Assembly: GCA_012798835.1 (NCBI GenBank) | Contig: JAAZML010000072.1 | Location: 1-37,307 of the forward strand | Length of the DNA: 37,307 nt | Direction of reading: 5' to 3' | Source: Clostridium sp. | GTDB taxonomy: Bacteria > Bacillota > Clostridia > Acetivibrionales > Acetivibrionaceae | In this document: piece after piece, positions 10,755 through 21,458 of the stretch | How the letters are laid out: every line of letters starts with the position of its first letter | Numbering within the stretch: position 1 is the stretch's first letter | Notes under the pieces: model-generated | Database searches by the model: none | Told to the model about the DNA's origin: nothing | The model's input: the letters and a program-made list of their open reading frames with translations, nothing else | Program-made: the position numbers and the translations under genes

Positions 10755-12056
10755 TTATACCTTCCGCCTATTGTTGTTTCGCCCGATGAGTCTTTCCATA
10801 ACAAGAAGCGAAATAACACCCACCACAAAGCCATTGCCTAAGATGGGCCTTAGGATTAAGGGAAATGTATTTAATGTATCCTGGGGTAAAAATGACACGA
10901 TTATGCTAAGCATAAGGCTCAGACCTATAACCAAACCATGCTCAAAGGCAAACTCCTCCGAAGAATTTAGGGCAATAGTCAAACCTGCGGCTATTTGGGA
11001 ACACATAATATAAATTAAAATAGCACCTATTACGGCGGGGGGTATTGCCCCCATAAAAGCTATAATTCCGGGAAAAAAGGATATTGCCAACAAACCTAGG
11101 CCCATGGGTACTAGGGTATACCTAGACGCACACCTCGTTGATACTATTACACCGGGGCTTAAGGAAAAATTAACGGGGCCAATAACCCCAAAAAAACCAG
11201 AAAGTATATTCCCAAGTCCAGTGACGGTTATTCCCCGTGTCACTCGCTTTTTGCCTTTGCCTGGATCGATTAGCTGATTTACCGATTGAATCGAACCCAA
11301 ATCATTGACTGCAAGAGCCAAAAAACAAATCAAAAACGATATAATAGTACCCGTCTCAAAGGTTGGTTTTAAAGTGAAACCCGAAAATAGAGCCGGTGCA
11401 AAACCATAATTTCCTCTGCCGGATATATCGACGGAAAAAAGAAAATTATATATCAGCGTACCCAAAAGAATTGCCCAAATATTCAGGGTCGATTTCCATA
11501 TGCCGGACAAAAACCTATTGGCAGCAAACATCGCAAAGATGATGGCCAATGAAAAAATTAGATTTAAAAACCCGGTCCCCTTCCCCATGGTGGTCGTCAC
11601 CAAATCCGTAATCATCGGTGTAAGGGTAAAAGCTATCAATATAAGAGTCCCCGCTACTACCCGCGGAGTAAATAGTTTTTTTAAGTAATCGAACAACCCT
11701 GTTATACTAAGTACCGCCAGTACCAGACCGCATACCATTATAGAAAAGTATACAGAATCAATGCTGCCGGCTTGGCTCGATGTTATACCCACTAAAAGCA
11801 CCGTAGCCGGACCCACAATTAGCGGTAAACCATGTCCCCAGTAAACCTGCATTAAAACAGTAACGGCCGTCACAAAAAACAGTTTTTGCAAATAGATAAC
11901 TTGCTCTGAAAAGGTATCAAAATGAATCCCCGCTACTACCCCCCCAATAATAATAACAATTGGTATGGTAATAACTAGCCATTGTAAGCCAAGAAGGATC
12001 AGATCCTTTGGGGATGGGACTTCGTTTAAACTGTATTTAAAATCTATTTTATTCAA
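10755..12056 (-). CDS. Nucleobase:cation symporter-2 family (xanthine/uracil) permease
   Basis: 12-TM-like hydrophobic pattern; QVYWGHGLPLIVGPATVLLVGI; NDLGSIQSVNQLI; GLGNILSGFFGVIGPVNFSLSPGVI. Confidence 0.9.
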   Translation of the reverse strand: MNKIDFKYSLNEVPSPKDLILLGLQWLVITIPIVIIIGGVVAGIHFDTFSEQVIYLQKLFFVTAVTVLMQVYWGHGLPLIVGPATVLLVGITSSQAGSIDSVYFSIMVCGLVLAVLSITGLFDYLKKLFTPRVVAGTLILIAFTLTPMITDLVTTTMGKGTGFLNLIFSLAIIFAMFAANRFLSGIWKSTLNIWAILLGTLIYNFLFSVDISGRGNYGFAPALFSGFTLKPTFETGTIISFLICFLALAVNDLGSIQSVNQLIDPGKGKKRVTRGITVTGLGNILSGFFGVIGPVNFSLSPGVIVSTRCASRYTLVPMGLGLLAISFFPGIIAFMGAIPPAVIGAILIYIMCSQIAAGLTIALNSSEEFAFEHGLVIGLSLMLSIIVSFLPQDTLNTFPLILRPILGNGFVVGVISLLVMERLIGRNNNRRKV

Positions 12057-12182
12057 AAAACCTCTCCTTTTATGTATGTTTAATTTTTAGATATAATGGA
12101 TAAAAGCTAAGATGCTTACTTTAGTATAAAACACAGCACACAAAAAAAGCAAGCCAATTGCAACTTTTACCACATAATAAAA

Positions 12183-12205
12183 CCTGCCCCAATAAAAGGA
12201 GCAGG
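12183..12205 (-). terminator. Rho-independent terminator downstream of the M23 (spoIIQ-like) gene
   Basis: Minus strand CCTGCTCC-ttttatt-GGGGCAGG followed by TTTTATTATG. Confidence 0.75.
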
Positions 12206-12226
12206 CCAATGATTCATTTTATATTT

Positions 12227-13156
12227 TTAATATAAGGAAAGATATCCCCCCGGATCTACTGGTTTGCCATCCTTTATAACCTCAAAATGCAAATGTGGAG
12301 GTTCCGCCGATTCGATTAATGCAGTATTTCCTACGCTTCCCACAGCATCCCCCCTTTTAACCTTCTGGTTGGGGACAACCATATCGCCATCTGCAAGGTT
12401 TGCATATAAAGTCTTAAGACCGCTGCCGTGTTCAACCACCACCGTCACCCCGAACCTGGGATCATTTTTGATTTCCGCAACTATACCGTCCGCAACAACC
12501 TTGACGGGTGTGCCCCAATCAGCTCTTAAATCTATTCCGCTATGTGCCCTCCATTCTTCGAGGGTTTTTGAGTAAACTAATTGTTCCATCGCATATTCGA
12601 GGGTCACCTCACCAAAAACCGGCATAGCAAATGTTTCTATTGCTTCTTCACTGTTTTCCACTGCATTTAGTACAGCTGTGCTGCTATTTTCTAAGTCTAC
12701 GGTTTCTTGTGCTTTTGCCTCCGATGTCTTTTCCTCAGTTTCCTCCTTAACCGGCTCTGAATTTTCGGTTGTTTCAGGTTTTTGTACCGCTTCGGCGGAA
12801 TCATCGTGTTCTATATTCCCACTGGTATCGATAATCCCGTCTATTTCCTCCAAAGTGCTGGATATAGCCCCGGTTTCACCAGTTTTGTAATACCCCGAAT
12901 ATTCCCCCAGTGCTAAGTAGTTGCTACTTTCGTTTTCGTCCGTTTCCCCATCCGCTATATTAAAAGGTGGACTGCCATAATCCCCGGATGAGCTTATGTT
13001 ATGGGCCGTGACAAGTGCTGCAGTAATTCCAATGGCTGCTATACATAATACCAAAACAATATAGAAACCCTTCTTGTCGAAAAAATCTAACAACTTCTTT
13101 TGTGTTACCTTCTTATTCGGAAACATTTTTTTAAAATCCACTTTTTTCACCTCCAT
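12227..13156 (-). CDS. M23 family metallopeptidase, SpoIIQ-like
   Basis: Single TM near the N-terminus; C-terminal M23 domain EEWRAHSGIDLRADWGTPVKVVADGIV...EHGSGLKTLYANL...PPHLHFEV; sits directly downstream of spoIID as in Bacillus/Clostridia. Confidence 0.88.
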   Translation of the reverse strand: MEVKKVDFKKMFPNKKVTQKKLLDFFDKKGFYIVLVLCIAAIGITAALVTAHNISSSGDYGSPPFNIADGETDENESSNYLALGEYSGYYKTGETGAISSTLEEIDGIIDTSGNIEHDDSAEAVQKPETTENSEPVKEETEEKTSEAKAQETVDLENSSTAVLNAVENSEEAIETFAMPVFGEVTLEYAMEQLVYSKTLEEWRAHSGIDLRADWGTPVKVVADGIVAEIKNDPRFGVTVVVEHGSGLKTLYANLADGDMVVPNQKVKRGDAVGSVGNTALIESAEPPHLHFEVIKDGKPVDPGGYLSLY

Positions 13157-13205
13157 TTATTATTGTTTCCGCCTATGGCAACAATATACATAGAGGTGAA
13201 AAACT

Positions 13206-14261
13206 TTATTGGGTATCTATGGGTAATGCAGTCTCCATCTCCTCGATAAGACCGATACATACGCCCTGGTAATAATATTTGAGGATTTCCTCATATTCTT
13301 CCCCATCTGAAGCCCGATAATTTGCTCCCCACTGGCTCATGCCAACACCGTGGCCGTATCCTATGGTTGTTATCTTAAGCTGCGAATCACCTATATCCTC
13401 GATAGAGAAATTGGTGGATCGTAGGTCTAAAAGATTTCTAAATTCGGTACCTTTAAAAATCGTATCACCCACGCTAATATTTTTTACTCTGCCGGCCTCC
13501 GTACGTTCTAGGATCTCAATTTCATCGTAGAGCTCCGAAATTTCCACCTTCATTTCCGGACACTGGACCTTTAGCTTTTCCACCATATCTTTCTTTTTAA
13601 ATATTCTTTCGACCTCGTATCCCGCAGATACATCCTCGCCTTTGCTTACAACACTTTTTAGGTATGGAACCTTAGTACCCTCCCATACATCCTCGGAATT
13701 TTCGGTCATACCACCGCTATTTGAATGGAACACCGGATTTACTACGCTATTTTCATATAAAAGAATCTGTCCCTCTGTATCCATAACCGCCTTTTCAATT
13801 TTTCCCCAGTTTTCATCCCGGGATTTTTGATTATCCCACTTTCTTAGAGCATCTTGCTTGCTAATCCATGCCTGACAGTGGGCAAAATCCGTACAAACAT
13901 CAGCTCCCGCATGAATATCATCGTCACTGGTATAGATCTTCTTCATACGCCCATAGGCATATGTACGTGCTGCCACGGCCTGCGCCTTCAATGCCTCAAT
14001 TTCAAAATCAACAGGCATTTCAGCGGCAACAACACCCTTTATGTATTCCTCCAAAGGCATTTCTTTGGTTTCGTCTTGAGCTTTTATATATACCCCTATT
14101 ATTACTTCCCCAGTCTTTGCCTGTTCCGGCTCTTGCTCTAGTTTATCGCTCTTTGCAGGTACAATATCGTTTATAACGGTACTGCAACCCTTTACAATGA
14201 GCAGGGGGATTATCACTATTATAATTGTCATAAATAGGATGTAGCCAAAAATATTTTTCAT
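13206..14261 (-). CDS. spoIID: Stage II sporulation protein D
   Basis: MPLEEYIKGVVAAEMPVDFEIEALKAQAVAARTYA; HSNSGGMTENSEDVW; GYGHGVGMSQWGANYRA. Confidence 0.97.
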   Translation of the reverse strand: MKNIFGYILFMTIIIVIIPLLIVKGCSTVINDIVPAKSDKLEQEPEQAKTGEVIIGVYIKAQDETKEMPLEEYIKGVVAAEMPVDFEIEALKAQAVAARTYAYGRMKKIYTSDDDIHAGADVCTDFAHCQAWISKQDALRKWDNQKSRDENWGKIEKAVMDTEGQILLYENSVVNPVFHSNSGGMTENSEDVWEGTKVPYLKSVVSKGEDVSAGYEVERIFKKKDMVEKLKVQCPEMKVEISELYDEIEILERTEAGRVKNISVGDTIFKGTEFRNLLDLRSTNFSIEDIGDSQLKITTIGYGHGVGMSQWGANYRASDGEEYEEILKYYYQGVCIGLIEEMETALPIDTQ

Positions 14262-14348
14262 TATTCATACCTTTTTATAGCGTAATGGTTTTTGTCCAAG
14301 TTACATTGCTACTAAAATAGATATGATAATATGCTTTCGGTTATTCTA

Positions 14349-15617
14349 TTAATCTTCCTCTTCGACCCTTTTAATGTTTGCCCCCAGTGCATTTAGCTTT
14401 TTATCAATTCTTACATATCCTCTTTCTATATGTTCTATTTCCGTGACCTCGGTAGGCCCTTCCGCTGTAAGCCCCGCTAGTATAAGTGCAGCACCAGCCC
14501 TGAGATCCGTAGCCCTCACTACAGCACCCGTGAGTTTGGATCCTCCCTCTATTATGGCGCTTCTTCCTTCTATTTTAGCACTGGCACCCATTCTTTTAAG
14601 TTCAGCTAAATGCATAAACCTATTTTCGAAAATAGTTTCTATAACCATGCTAGTACCCCCGGCCTTGGTCATCAAAGATGTCATTTGCGCCTGCATATCC
14701 GTGGGGAATCCGGGGTATGGATGGGTTTTTATATCTATTGGCTTTATCTCATCCCCCGCTTTTACATGTATACTTGAAAGTTCTTCCGAAACCTCGACTC
14801 CCGCTTCCCTTAACTTTGCGGTTATAGGTTTTACATGATCCGGCACAATATTTTCAATCAATACATCTCCGCCGGTAACCGCCGCTGCCACCATAAAAGT
14901 ACCCGCCTCAATCCTATCGGGAATAACCGCATGGTTTATACCCCTAAGGCTTGAGACCCCATTTATCTTTATTGTATCCGTGCCCGCCCCTTTGATGTCC
15001 GCACCCATGGTTGTCAGGTATGTTGCAAGATCAACAATTTCAGGTTCGGTCGCAGCATTTTCAATTATGGACTGCCCCTCTGCCAAAACCGCCGCCATCA
15101 TTATATTTTCAGTTGCACCCACGCTGGGGAAATCTAGATATATTTTACTGCCCCTAAGTTTCCCATCCACCCGTGCCTCTATATACCCATGTCCCTGGTT
15201 GATCTGTGCACCCATTGCAGCAAATCCCTTAAGATGCAAATCCACAGGTCTTGTCCCTATCGCACACCCACCCGGAAGGGAAATCTTCGCTACCCCTGTC
15301 CTAGCCAGCAAAGGCCCCATAACAAGTATAGATGCCCGCATTTTATTAACCAGCTCATAGGGAGCTGTTGTGTTTATAATATCTTTTAAAATAATGTGGA
15401 GTTTTGATTCTTCTTCAGTAAACTTAACATTTACACCAAAGGACTCTAATAAGTCACACATAATTTTCACATCTGTAAGATTTGGAATTTCGTCTAATAT
15501 GCTTTCTCCGTCACCCAAAATTGATGCAGCCATGATGGGCAGAACCGAATTTTTTGCACCGCTTATTCTTACTTTTCCATTCAAAGGGTTACCTTTGTTT
15601 ATTATTAATTTTGGCAC
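14349..15617 (-). CDS. murA: UDP-N-acetylglucosamine 1-carboxyvinyltransferase
   Basis: [81 protein letters not shown]-type C-terminus. Confidence 0.98.
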   Translation of the reverse strand: MPKLIINKGNPLNGKVRISGAKNSVLPIMAASILGDGESILDEIPNLTDVKIMCDLLESFGVNVKFTEEESKLHIILKDIINTTAPYELVNKMRASILVMGPLLARTGVAKISLPGGCAIGTRPVDLHLKGFAAMGAQINQGHGYIEARVDGKLRGSKIYLDFPSVGATENIMMAAVLAEGQSIIENAATEPEIVDLATYLTTMGADIKGAGTDTIKINGVSSLRGINHAVIPDRIEAGTFMVAAAVTGGDVLIENIVPDHVKPITAKLREAGVEVSEELSSIHVKAGDEIKPIDIKTHPYPGFPTDMQAQMTSLMTKAGGTSMVIETIFENRFMHLAELKRMGASAKIEGRSAIIEGGSKLTGAVVRATDLRAGAALILAGLTAEGPTEVTEIEHIERGYVRIDKKLNALGANIKRVEEED

Positions 15618-15680
15618 ATCGATTCTTCCTTTCGTTTTTTTAAAATTTTGTCTTTTGTATACCGATCTACGGATATTTTT

Positions 15681-16430
15681 CTAATATTCAATCATTATTA
15701 CTGGAATTGCAACCCATATGTAGGTTTTGTTCTCATACGAATTATACCTCGTTGCCAAATTCATATTAATCTTTTTTCCATCTAGCAATAGGGTATTATC
15801 TATTGCGGGTGAATAGGCACAAATGCTTGTCAGACCTGAATCCCAAATGCTGCTGATTCCCTTAGCATCCATGCTGCATAATACTTTTTTTATGACTTTA
15901 TTTAGTTCTCTCTCCCCCCGCTCCCCCTCGTAGTACCCAGTAATGCACATGTTTATCCCCGATCTTATTCCATATTTGTCGAGAACATAAAACAGTTTAT
16001 CGTAAATATCTCCAAGTTTCAAATAATCCGTAATTATACTTATAGATATATGAAACCTTTCTTCCGTACTTTTTTTTGGGGCTTTGGCATAAATACTGAG
16101 CCTTCTACCCGCCCCGATAGAACCTTTTAGTTCTATTTTAGAATCATCATCGGCAAACTTTCTAGGACATACCTCATCCTCATTTAAGCCCAAATCCTGG
16201 GCAATGTTATTAATTGTCTTTGAAAGTTCATCAATACTTCTATATTGTTCCCCCAAATCAGCATTAACATAGAATTCTCCGTTTGCAAAATTTGCACCCG
16301 AAATTTCAAATGCTTTTTCAAGGGCAAAAGAAGTTGATCCCTTACTATAATAAAGCTTTGTATACCCAATTGTAAATAGCATTATCAATATTAATACAAA
16401 ATAAAAGTAATACCTCGTATTTTTTTGCAT
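15681..16430 (-). CDS. ywmB: YwmB-family protein
   Basis: Signal/TM N-terminus, pattern and size consistent with YwmB, located immediately upstream of murA-spoIID as in B. subtilis. GGGGGAT SD precedes the ATG at 16430. Confidence 0.75.
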   Translation of the reverse strand: MQKNTRYYFYFVLILIMLFTIGYTKLYYSKGSTSFALEKAFEISGANFANGEFYVNADLGEQYRSIDELSKTINNIAQDLGLNEDEVCPRKFADDDSKIELKGSIGAGRRLSIYAKAPKKSTEERFHISISIITDYLKLGDIYDKLFYVLDKYGIRSGINMCITGYYEGERGERELNKVIKKVLCSMDAKGISSIWDSGLTSICAYSPAIDNTLLLDGKKINMNLATRYNSYENKTYIWVAIPVIMIEY

Positions 16431-16625
16431 ATATATCCCCCTATACCACACCATGCCAATCATGAGAAACAGGCATAATCATAGTAAAATTATAACCCTT
16501 AATATAAAAGGATATACATGTATTATTTTTTAAAAAATTTAATTCGGCCACTGATGGGTATAAAAAAATGCATCCAAAACGTTATCCCCTTAAAAATGTT
16601 TCGTTGTAATTTTAAAATCCCCCTA

Positions 16626-17480
16626 TTAATATGTTGAAAGCGCCCGACTTATCATCATCGAACAATCTGCCCGATTTATCGGGTTGTCTTCTGCAAATGT
16701 ATTATAAAGGCTGTCTTCAGCCGATAAAACTCCTACATCAAACATCCTTTTAACCGAATCACTGTACCACATATCTTTTTTAAGCTTTGAGTAAATTCCG
16801 TTTCTTGTGGTTTTAAAAGAAAAAGCTCTGGATATAATTGAACTGACCTCCGCAAAGCTTATCGGGTTATCGGGCCTTATCGTCCCGTCTTCATAACCAG
16901 AAATCAGCCCATGCCCCGACGCAAGCATAATTATATTCCTTGCCCAATGTCCTTCCAAATCTTCAAATTGACTCGTATTTTCTACTCTCCCCTCAATATT
17001 TAGCGCCTTTACGATAAGAACCATAAACTCAGCCCGTGTGATTTTGTTGTAGGGTCTAAAGGAGCCATCGGGCATACCCTTTATAATTCCTGCATTGCGA
17101 AGATGTATAATGTATTCTTTAGCATCTATTTCTTTTATATCATTAAAAGGCACCCAATCCTGATCATTAATGTCTATGAGATTTATGCGTATGGGGGGTA
17201 TAGCCCCCGCCAGATCATAATCAAGACTTACTTTCTTTGGAGCACCCTTTTTGATCTCATAACCAATGTGCAAAACCCTGCCATTTTCCAGATGATAATA
17301 GGCAATCGCCACACCGTTTTCATCCAGGCTTTCAGGAGGTATGCTTATGGTAATTCTCGCCTTTTGGGAAGTCAAATCCGAAAGCCGGTATATAGCCCCT
17401 CCCGCATCGACTTTTTGGACACTAAAGGCAACGGTTAGTACCATGGTTATTATGTATACCTTTATACTGTTTATATTCAC
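16626..17480 (-). CDS. S-layer homology (SLH) domain protein
   Basis: Signal peptide; about three SLH repeats: HLRNAGIIKGMPDGSFRPYNKITRAEFMVLIVKAL, FEDLEGHWARNIIMLASGHGLISGYEDGTIRPDNPISFAEVSSIISRAF, and a third SVKRMFDVGVLSA...NPINRADCSMMISRAL. GTG start at 17480 has a GGGGTG SD. Confidence 0.92.
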   Translation of the reverse strand: MNINSIKVYIITMVLTVAFSVQKVDAGGAIYRLSDLTSQKARITISIPPESLDENGVAIAYYHLENGRVLHIGYEIKKGAPKKVSLDYDLAGAIPPIRINLIDINDQDWVPFNDIKEIDAKEYIIHLRNAGIIKGMPDGSFRPYNKITRAEFMVLIVKALNIEGRVENTSQFEDLEGHWARNIIMLASGHGLISGYEDGTIRPDNPISFAEVSSIISRAFSFKTTRNGIYSKLKKDMWYSDSVKRMFDVGVLSAEDSLYNTFAEDNPINRADCSMMISRALSTY

Positions 17481-17538
17481 TATTATGCACCCCAAATCCT
17501 TTTTTAAAAGGCTATTTTTTAAAAAAATATCCAGATAT

Positions 17539-20500
17539 TTATTCCAACTCCCCAGTATATACTAAAATCTTTTCGATAAGCGCCAACATCTCGCCCCTTT
17601 TTATATATTTATCGTTAGCTATAGGTCTTTTATCATCGTCCATAATATATAGCCCATTTTTTTCGATAAACTCATGCTTTTCCTGCAGTTCTAAAACTTT
17701 GCCTGTCTTTAGCTCAAATAACCTTACAATCATTGTATAGGCTTCCTCTGCCGTACAATTTTTATTAGGGTCTTCCTTACCTGTCGTGGAGATAAATCCG
17801 GCTCTGGAAGCCCCTTTCATGAAATTGCTATCATATTCGAAACCCAAAACGTCCATCAAAAATTTTAACGCCTGACCCAGTGTTACATAATTATCGGGCT
17901 CAAAGAGTCTCCCAGATACGCTATTTAAATGATATAAGGAGGCAACATTGTTTATAGAGTCTTCGTATTTGTGATAATATACATCGTCAAAATAAGAATA
18001 ACCCGGCTCGCCTATAATGGTATCACCCATTTTGATCATTCCATACATGAGGCTACCTTTATTCCTATCGTGATCAATAATGTATTTTGTATTCAATTCT
18101 TCCCATGTTTTTGTTCTATTATTTAACCAAAGCCCTGTAGTTTTTCCCATTTTGTATTCATCTTTAAATTCTCTTAAAACCAAAAGAGGTCTTAGAAGTG
18201 ATGATACCGGTACAACGTTCCCACCATCTATCAAGTCAATTCCGATGCTGAATACCTCCCCCTTGAATACCATGTTTTTTGCTGAGGTATCTATATCCTT
18301 GGGGTGGGATATATTTATGATATAATCCGTCTCATATTCTTTATTTGCCGGGAAAACATAAGCATTACCAGGGAATGTGCCCGGTCTTATCGTAAAAGAA
18401 AATTTCTCCGTCTTTATTGTCAGATTCTCGGAAAGTTTGGTCAAACCCTCAAAAACCCTATTACTGATGCACAGTCTCAATTGTTCATAAGTCCCAGGTG
18501 CATCCGTAAGATCGATTGTTACATCTAATTTATTATCTTTTATGACCCTTTCGATAAAACGATCCGCATTTATACCCGTTATTTTTATATTCCATACCCC
18601 ATTTTCTACGGTATCAGCTTTATCAATAAAATCACCGGTTATTACTTCTTCAATATCAACATTCGAATCGTAATCATCACTACTGCTTTTAGTTCTGACC
18701 GATATGGTATGTGTTGCGGCAGATCGCATAGCCTTTACAGGATCATAGGCGTAGAGCCTTGCATAATAGCGGTGGTTTGATATAAGGCCTTCAATTGTAT
18801 ATTCGGAACTCTCACCCGTTTCATATTCGATGGAATCCTCAAAATCCGCATCATGTGAAATCTCTAGTATGTAACCAAAACCCTCATCTTGCATCCACTC
18901 AAAGGTAATGGTGTTTTTTGTTACAGCATCGGCGCTGTTTTTTATTCCAAACCCCTTTGGGCTTTCGGGTGCCACAATATCCAATGTACTCACCAAATAA
19001 GAATCGCTCCATTGGGAAGCAATAGCTCCGCCTGCCGGGTGTGCCTCGGCCTGCAGCCAAAAATAATAAAGCGTTCCGGGATTCAGCCCCCCAACCCTAT
19101 AGTACATAGAGTCATTAAATTCTTCTTGTGTGATCTCAAAGGTTCCGATGGACGAATTTATATTATCCTCGATTCCATACTTGATATAATAGCTATATCC
19201 AGGATTAAATTCCCACCCTAGATCTATATATACATCCCCCGGCATGCTATAGTTAAAAAACGGTACAATGGGTTTTTCATCCGGCGGTATTATAATAGGA
19301 TCCGTGGTCACTACTATAGGTACTGATGCCTCTGATACAAGTCCCATATCCGGCCGCACTGCCCTTACCCACACAACATATGCCGTATTTGCTTCCAATC
19401 CGGTTAATTTGATATCAATATTATGTTTATTGCCATCGGCGCTAAGCAGGGGATTTTCCAACGGATCGTTGGGATTAACAGAAAAATTGGTTACCCAGTC
19501 AGCCGGAATATTTTCGATACCATCGTATGACATACCCTCAACAAATTCGATACATCCTACATCTATTTTAATCTCGGGATCATAAATTACTTTTCTATAA
19601 TGCACGCCATCGATCACAATTTTTTCGGGTCCATCGTCCCCTATGGGATCGTCCCCATCCCCCTCATTTGATCCCGACTCATCTGTAGGTATGAAGGGAG
19701 GGATATCATTTTCGTCTAATTTTTCCGTTCTTATATATTCCCATTGTTTCTTTTCCGTATTAAATTTTTCATACCACATATTTTGAAGCTGGATGGTGAT
19801 AGAATCCTCGGTAATAGCATGCCTACCATCGGCATATTTTTTGACCTTTAAAGGAGGTCTTGCCGGTACTAATGGCTGGTCGATAGGCCCTTTTGGCGGT
19901 GTAACAATGACCTTGAAAGCCGAATCGGATTGATACATTATCCCCTGTAAAACATCGTCGACGTACTCTAAAAACTGCCTTTTGGCAACTATTTTAAAAT
20001 AATAAGTGGAATTGGGGGTTAGTTCTAAAACCGTATAGCTATGCCCTATAACTTTGCTGTCATAGGATATATACGCCCCCTTCTCTATGCTTAGGTTCTG
20101 GGCCCTGAGTGCCTCGGGCGGCGGGTTATCGATTAAATCCGGATCCTCTATAACCCATATATCATATACAATGTTTTCATCCATCTCCCCGTTTCCATCT
20201 AGGGGTGCTCTCCAGATTATTGTGGCCTCTTGAGGGGTAAGATTTTGATCATAACTTGCAATAACATCCCCGTTTTCACTAAGAAATTTATCCACCACTT
20301 CAGGCATCGCAGGGTAAAAAGCAATCTCCTGCTCCTTTAATGTAATTTCCTGGGATTCTATCTTTATTCCTTCATAAACATCATGGCCACCCCTCGTAAC
20401 CAATGCCTTTATAATAAAATAATTTTCTACCCCATCGGGGGGCACGGTAACAAAAAAGCTGACATCGCTTACTTCTGCCACATATTTAGGCAACTCCGAC

Positions 20501-21456
20501 GAACCCACTACCCCCTCATAAATATGATAAACTATTTTTATATCGCTGTCACCAAGCCCGGTAACAACTGGGGTCCAGTCAAGTCTCCACACCGCACCGA
20601 AACTGTCATTTGAAATTTTTGTAGTCTTTACAAGTATGAATGTACTTACTGAAACAATATTACTGTATTGGTTCTTCTCCAGCTCGTTATCGTTTACATC
20701 CGGCTCTATTCTTATATGATAAACTCGCCCCGGATCCCGTGCTGTATAAATATACTCAAGCTTCCCCGTCTCCTGATTAACCTGAATCGGGCCATCTCCC
20801 CCTATCTGCCCTTTTCTTACGTATAATGGGGGGGTATTAGAAAAACTCTTGTCCTCGGATACATACAGCTTATAGTCTATCCTCCCATCGGTATTCCAAA
20901 CATCATCCCAAATGATTTTAATCTTATTATCCTCAATTGAATAGGCGTCTACATTGATATCTGTCATAACCTTGATTCTGTTTGAAGCTGTTGATTCGGG
21001 GCCCGTACCTTTGGTTATATTCGAGCCCTGATCATAATTGTAATCACAGTAGGCGGTTGTATCTATATAGTAAATAGTACCGGATTTAAGGTTTTTTAGT
21101 CTATGCTGTTCATTTTTAAATTCACCATCAGTGTTTGTCACAACTATCTGTTCCTTAAAAGAACGGGCACCCCCGCCTTTATAGGGTTTTGGTATTTCAC
21201 GGGTATAAAACTTGGTGTATCCTGTATTGAAATAATATGGAGAACTAAGGGGGAGATACAAAGCATCCCACTTAACATCCGCATAATAACCATCAAAACG
21301 GTTATATCCTATAGCTGGTTCATCAGGATTTAGTGTATGAAGCACCAGATTTTTTGTTTGTGCATCGCCGGCATATACATTAAAACTCCCCATTTGACAT
21401 ATCAGTACAAATATTGCAAATAAGACTATGTTTTTACCCCTTCGAAATATCGTCAT
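17539..21456 (-). CDS. Large secreted fibronectin type III repeat protein with divergent SLH-like C-terminus (1305 aa)
   Basis: Signal peptide; repeated Fn3-like strands (LTPNSTYYFKIVAKR, LEANTAYVVWVRAVR, LNPGTLYYFWLQAEA, LISNHRYYARLYAYD); C-terminal SLH-like segments. Confidence 0.88.
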   Translation of the reverse strand: MTIFRRGKNIVLFAIFVLICQMGSFNVYAGDAQTKNLVLHTLNPDEPAIGYNRFDGYYADVKWDALYLPLSSPYYFNTGYTKFYTREIPKPYKGGGARSFKEQIVVTNTDGEFKNEQHRLKNLKSGTIYYIDTTAYCDYNYDQGSNITKGTGPESTASNRIKVMTDINVDAYSIEDNKIKIIWDDVWNTDGRIDYKLYVSEDKSFSNTPPLYVRKGQIGGDGPIQVNQETGKLEYIYTARDPGRVYHIRIEPDVNDNELEKNQYSNIVSVSTFILVKTTKISNDSFGAVWRLDWTPVVTGLGDSDIKIVYHIYEGVVGSSELPKYVAEVSDVSFFVTVPPDGVENYFIIKALVTRGGHDVYEGIKIESQEITLKEQEIAFYPAMPEVVDKFLSENGDVIASYDQNLTPQEATIIWRAPLDGNGEMDENIVYDIWVIEDPDLIDNPPPEALRAQNLSIEKGAYISYDSKVIGHSYTVLELTPNSTYYFKIVAKRQFLEYVDDVLQGIMYQSDSAFKVIVTPPKGPIDQPLVPARPPLKVKKYADGRHAITEDSITIQLQNMWYEKFNTEKKQWEYIRTEKLDENDIPPFIPTDESGSNEGDGDDPIGDDGPEKIVIDGVHYRKVIYDPEIKIDVGCIEFVEGMSYDGIENIPADWVTNFSVNPNDPLENPLLSADGNKHNIDIKLTGLEANTAYVVWVRAVRPDMGLVSEASVPIVVTTDPIIIPPDEKPIVPFFNYSMPGDVYIDLGWEFNPGYSYYIKYGIEDNINSSIGTFEITQEEFNDSMYYRVGGLNPGTLYYFWLQAEAHPAGGAIASQWSDSYLVSTLDIVAPESPKGFGIKNSADAVTKNTITFEWMQDEGFGYILEISHDADFEDSIEYETGESSEYTIEGLISNHRYYARLYAYDPVKAMRSAATHTISVRTKSSSDDYDSNVDIEEVITGDFIDKADTVENGVWNIKITGINADRFIERVIKDNKLDVTIDLTDAPGTYEQLRLCISNRVFEGLTKLSENLTIKTEKFSFTIRPGTFPGNAYVFPANKEYETDYIINISHPKDIDTSAKNMVFKGEVFSIGIDLIDGGNVVPVSSLLRPLLVLREFKDEYKMGKTTGLWLNNRTKTWEELNTKYIIDHDRNKGSLMYGMIKMGDTIIGEPGYSYFDDVYYHKYEDSINNVASLYHLNSVSGRLFEPDNYVTLGQALKFLMDVLGFEYDSNFMKGASRAGFISTTGKEDPNKNCTAEEAYTMIVRLFELKTGKVLELQEKHEFIEKNGLYIMDDDKRPIANDKYIKRGEMLALIEKILVYTGELE

Positions 21457-21458
21457 AT

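Noticed and set aside
12057-12182. Riboswitch/PyrR attenuator upstream of the NCS2 permease
   Set aside because: No convincing PyrR-binding loop or purine-aptamer motif seen; only a generic promoter-like TATACT and the preceding gene's terminator.
12264-15684. Numerous plus-strand ORFs opposite murA, spoIID and the M23 gene
   Set aside because: Low-complexity Ser/Pro/Ile-rich shadow translations of strongly supported minus-strand genes; no recognisable domains.
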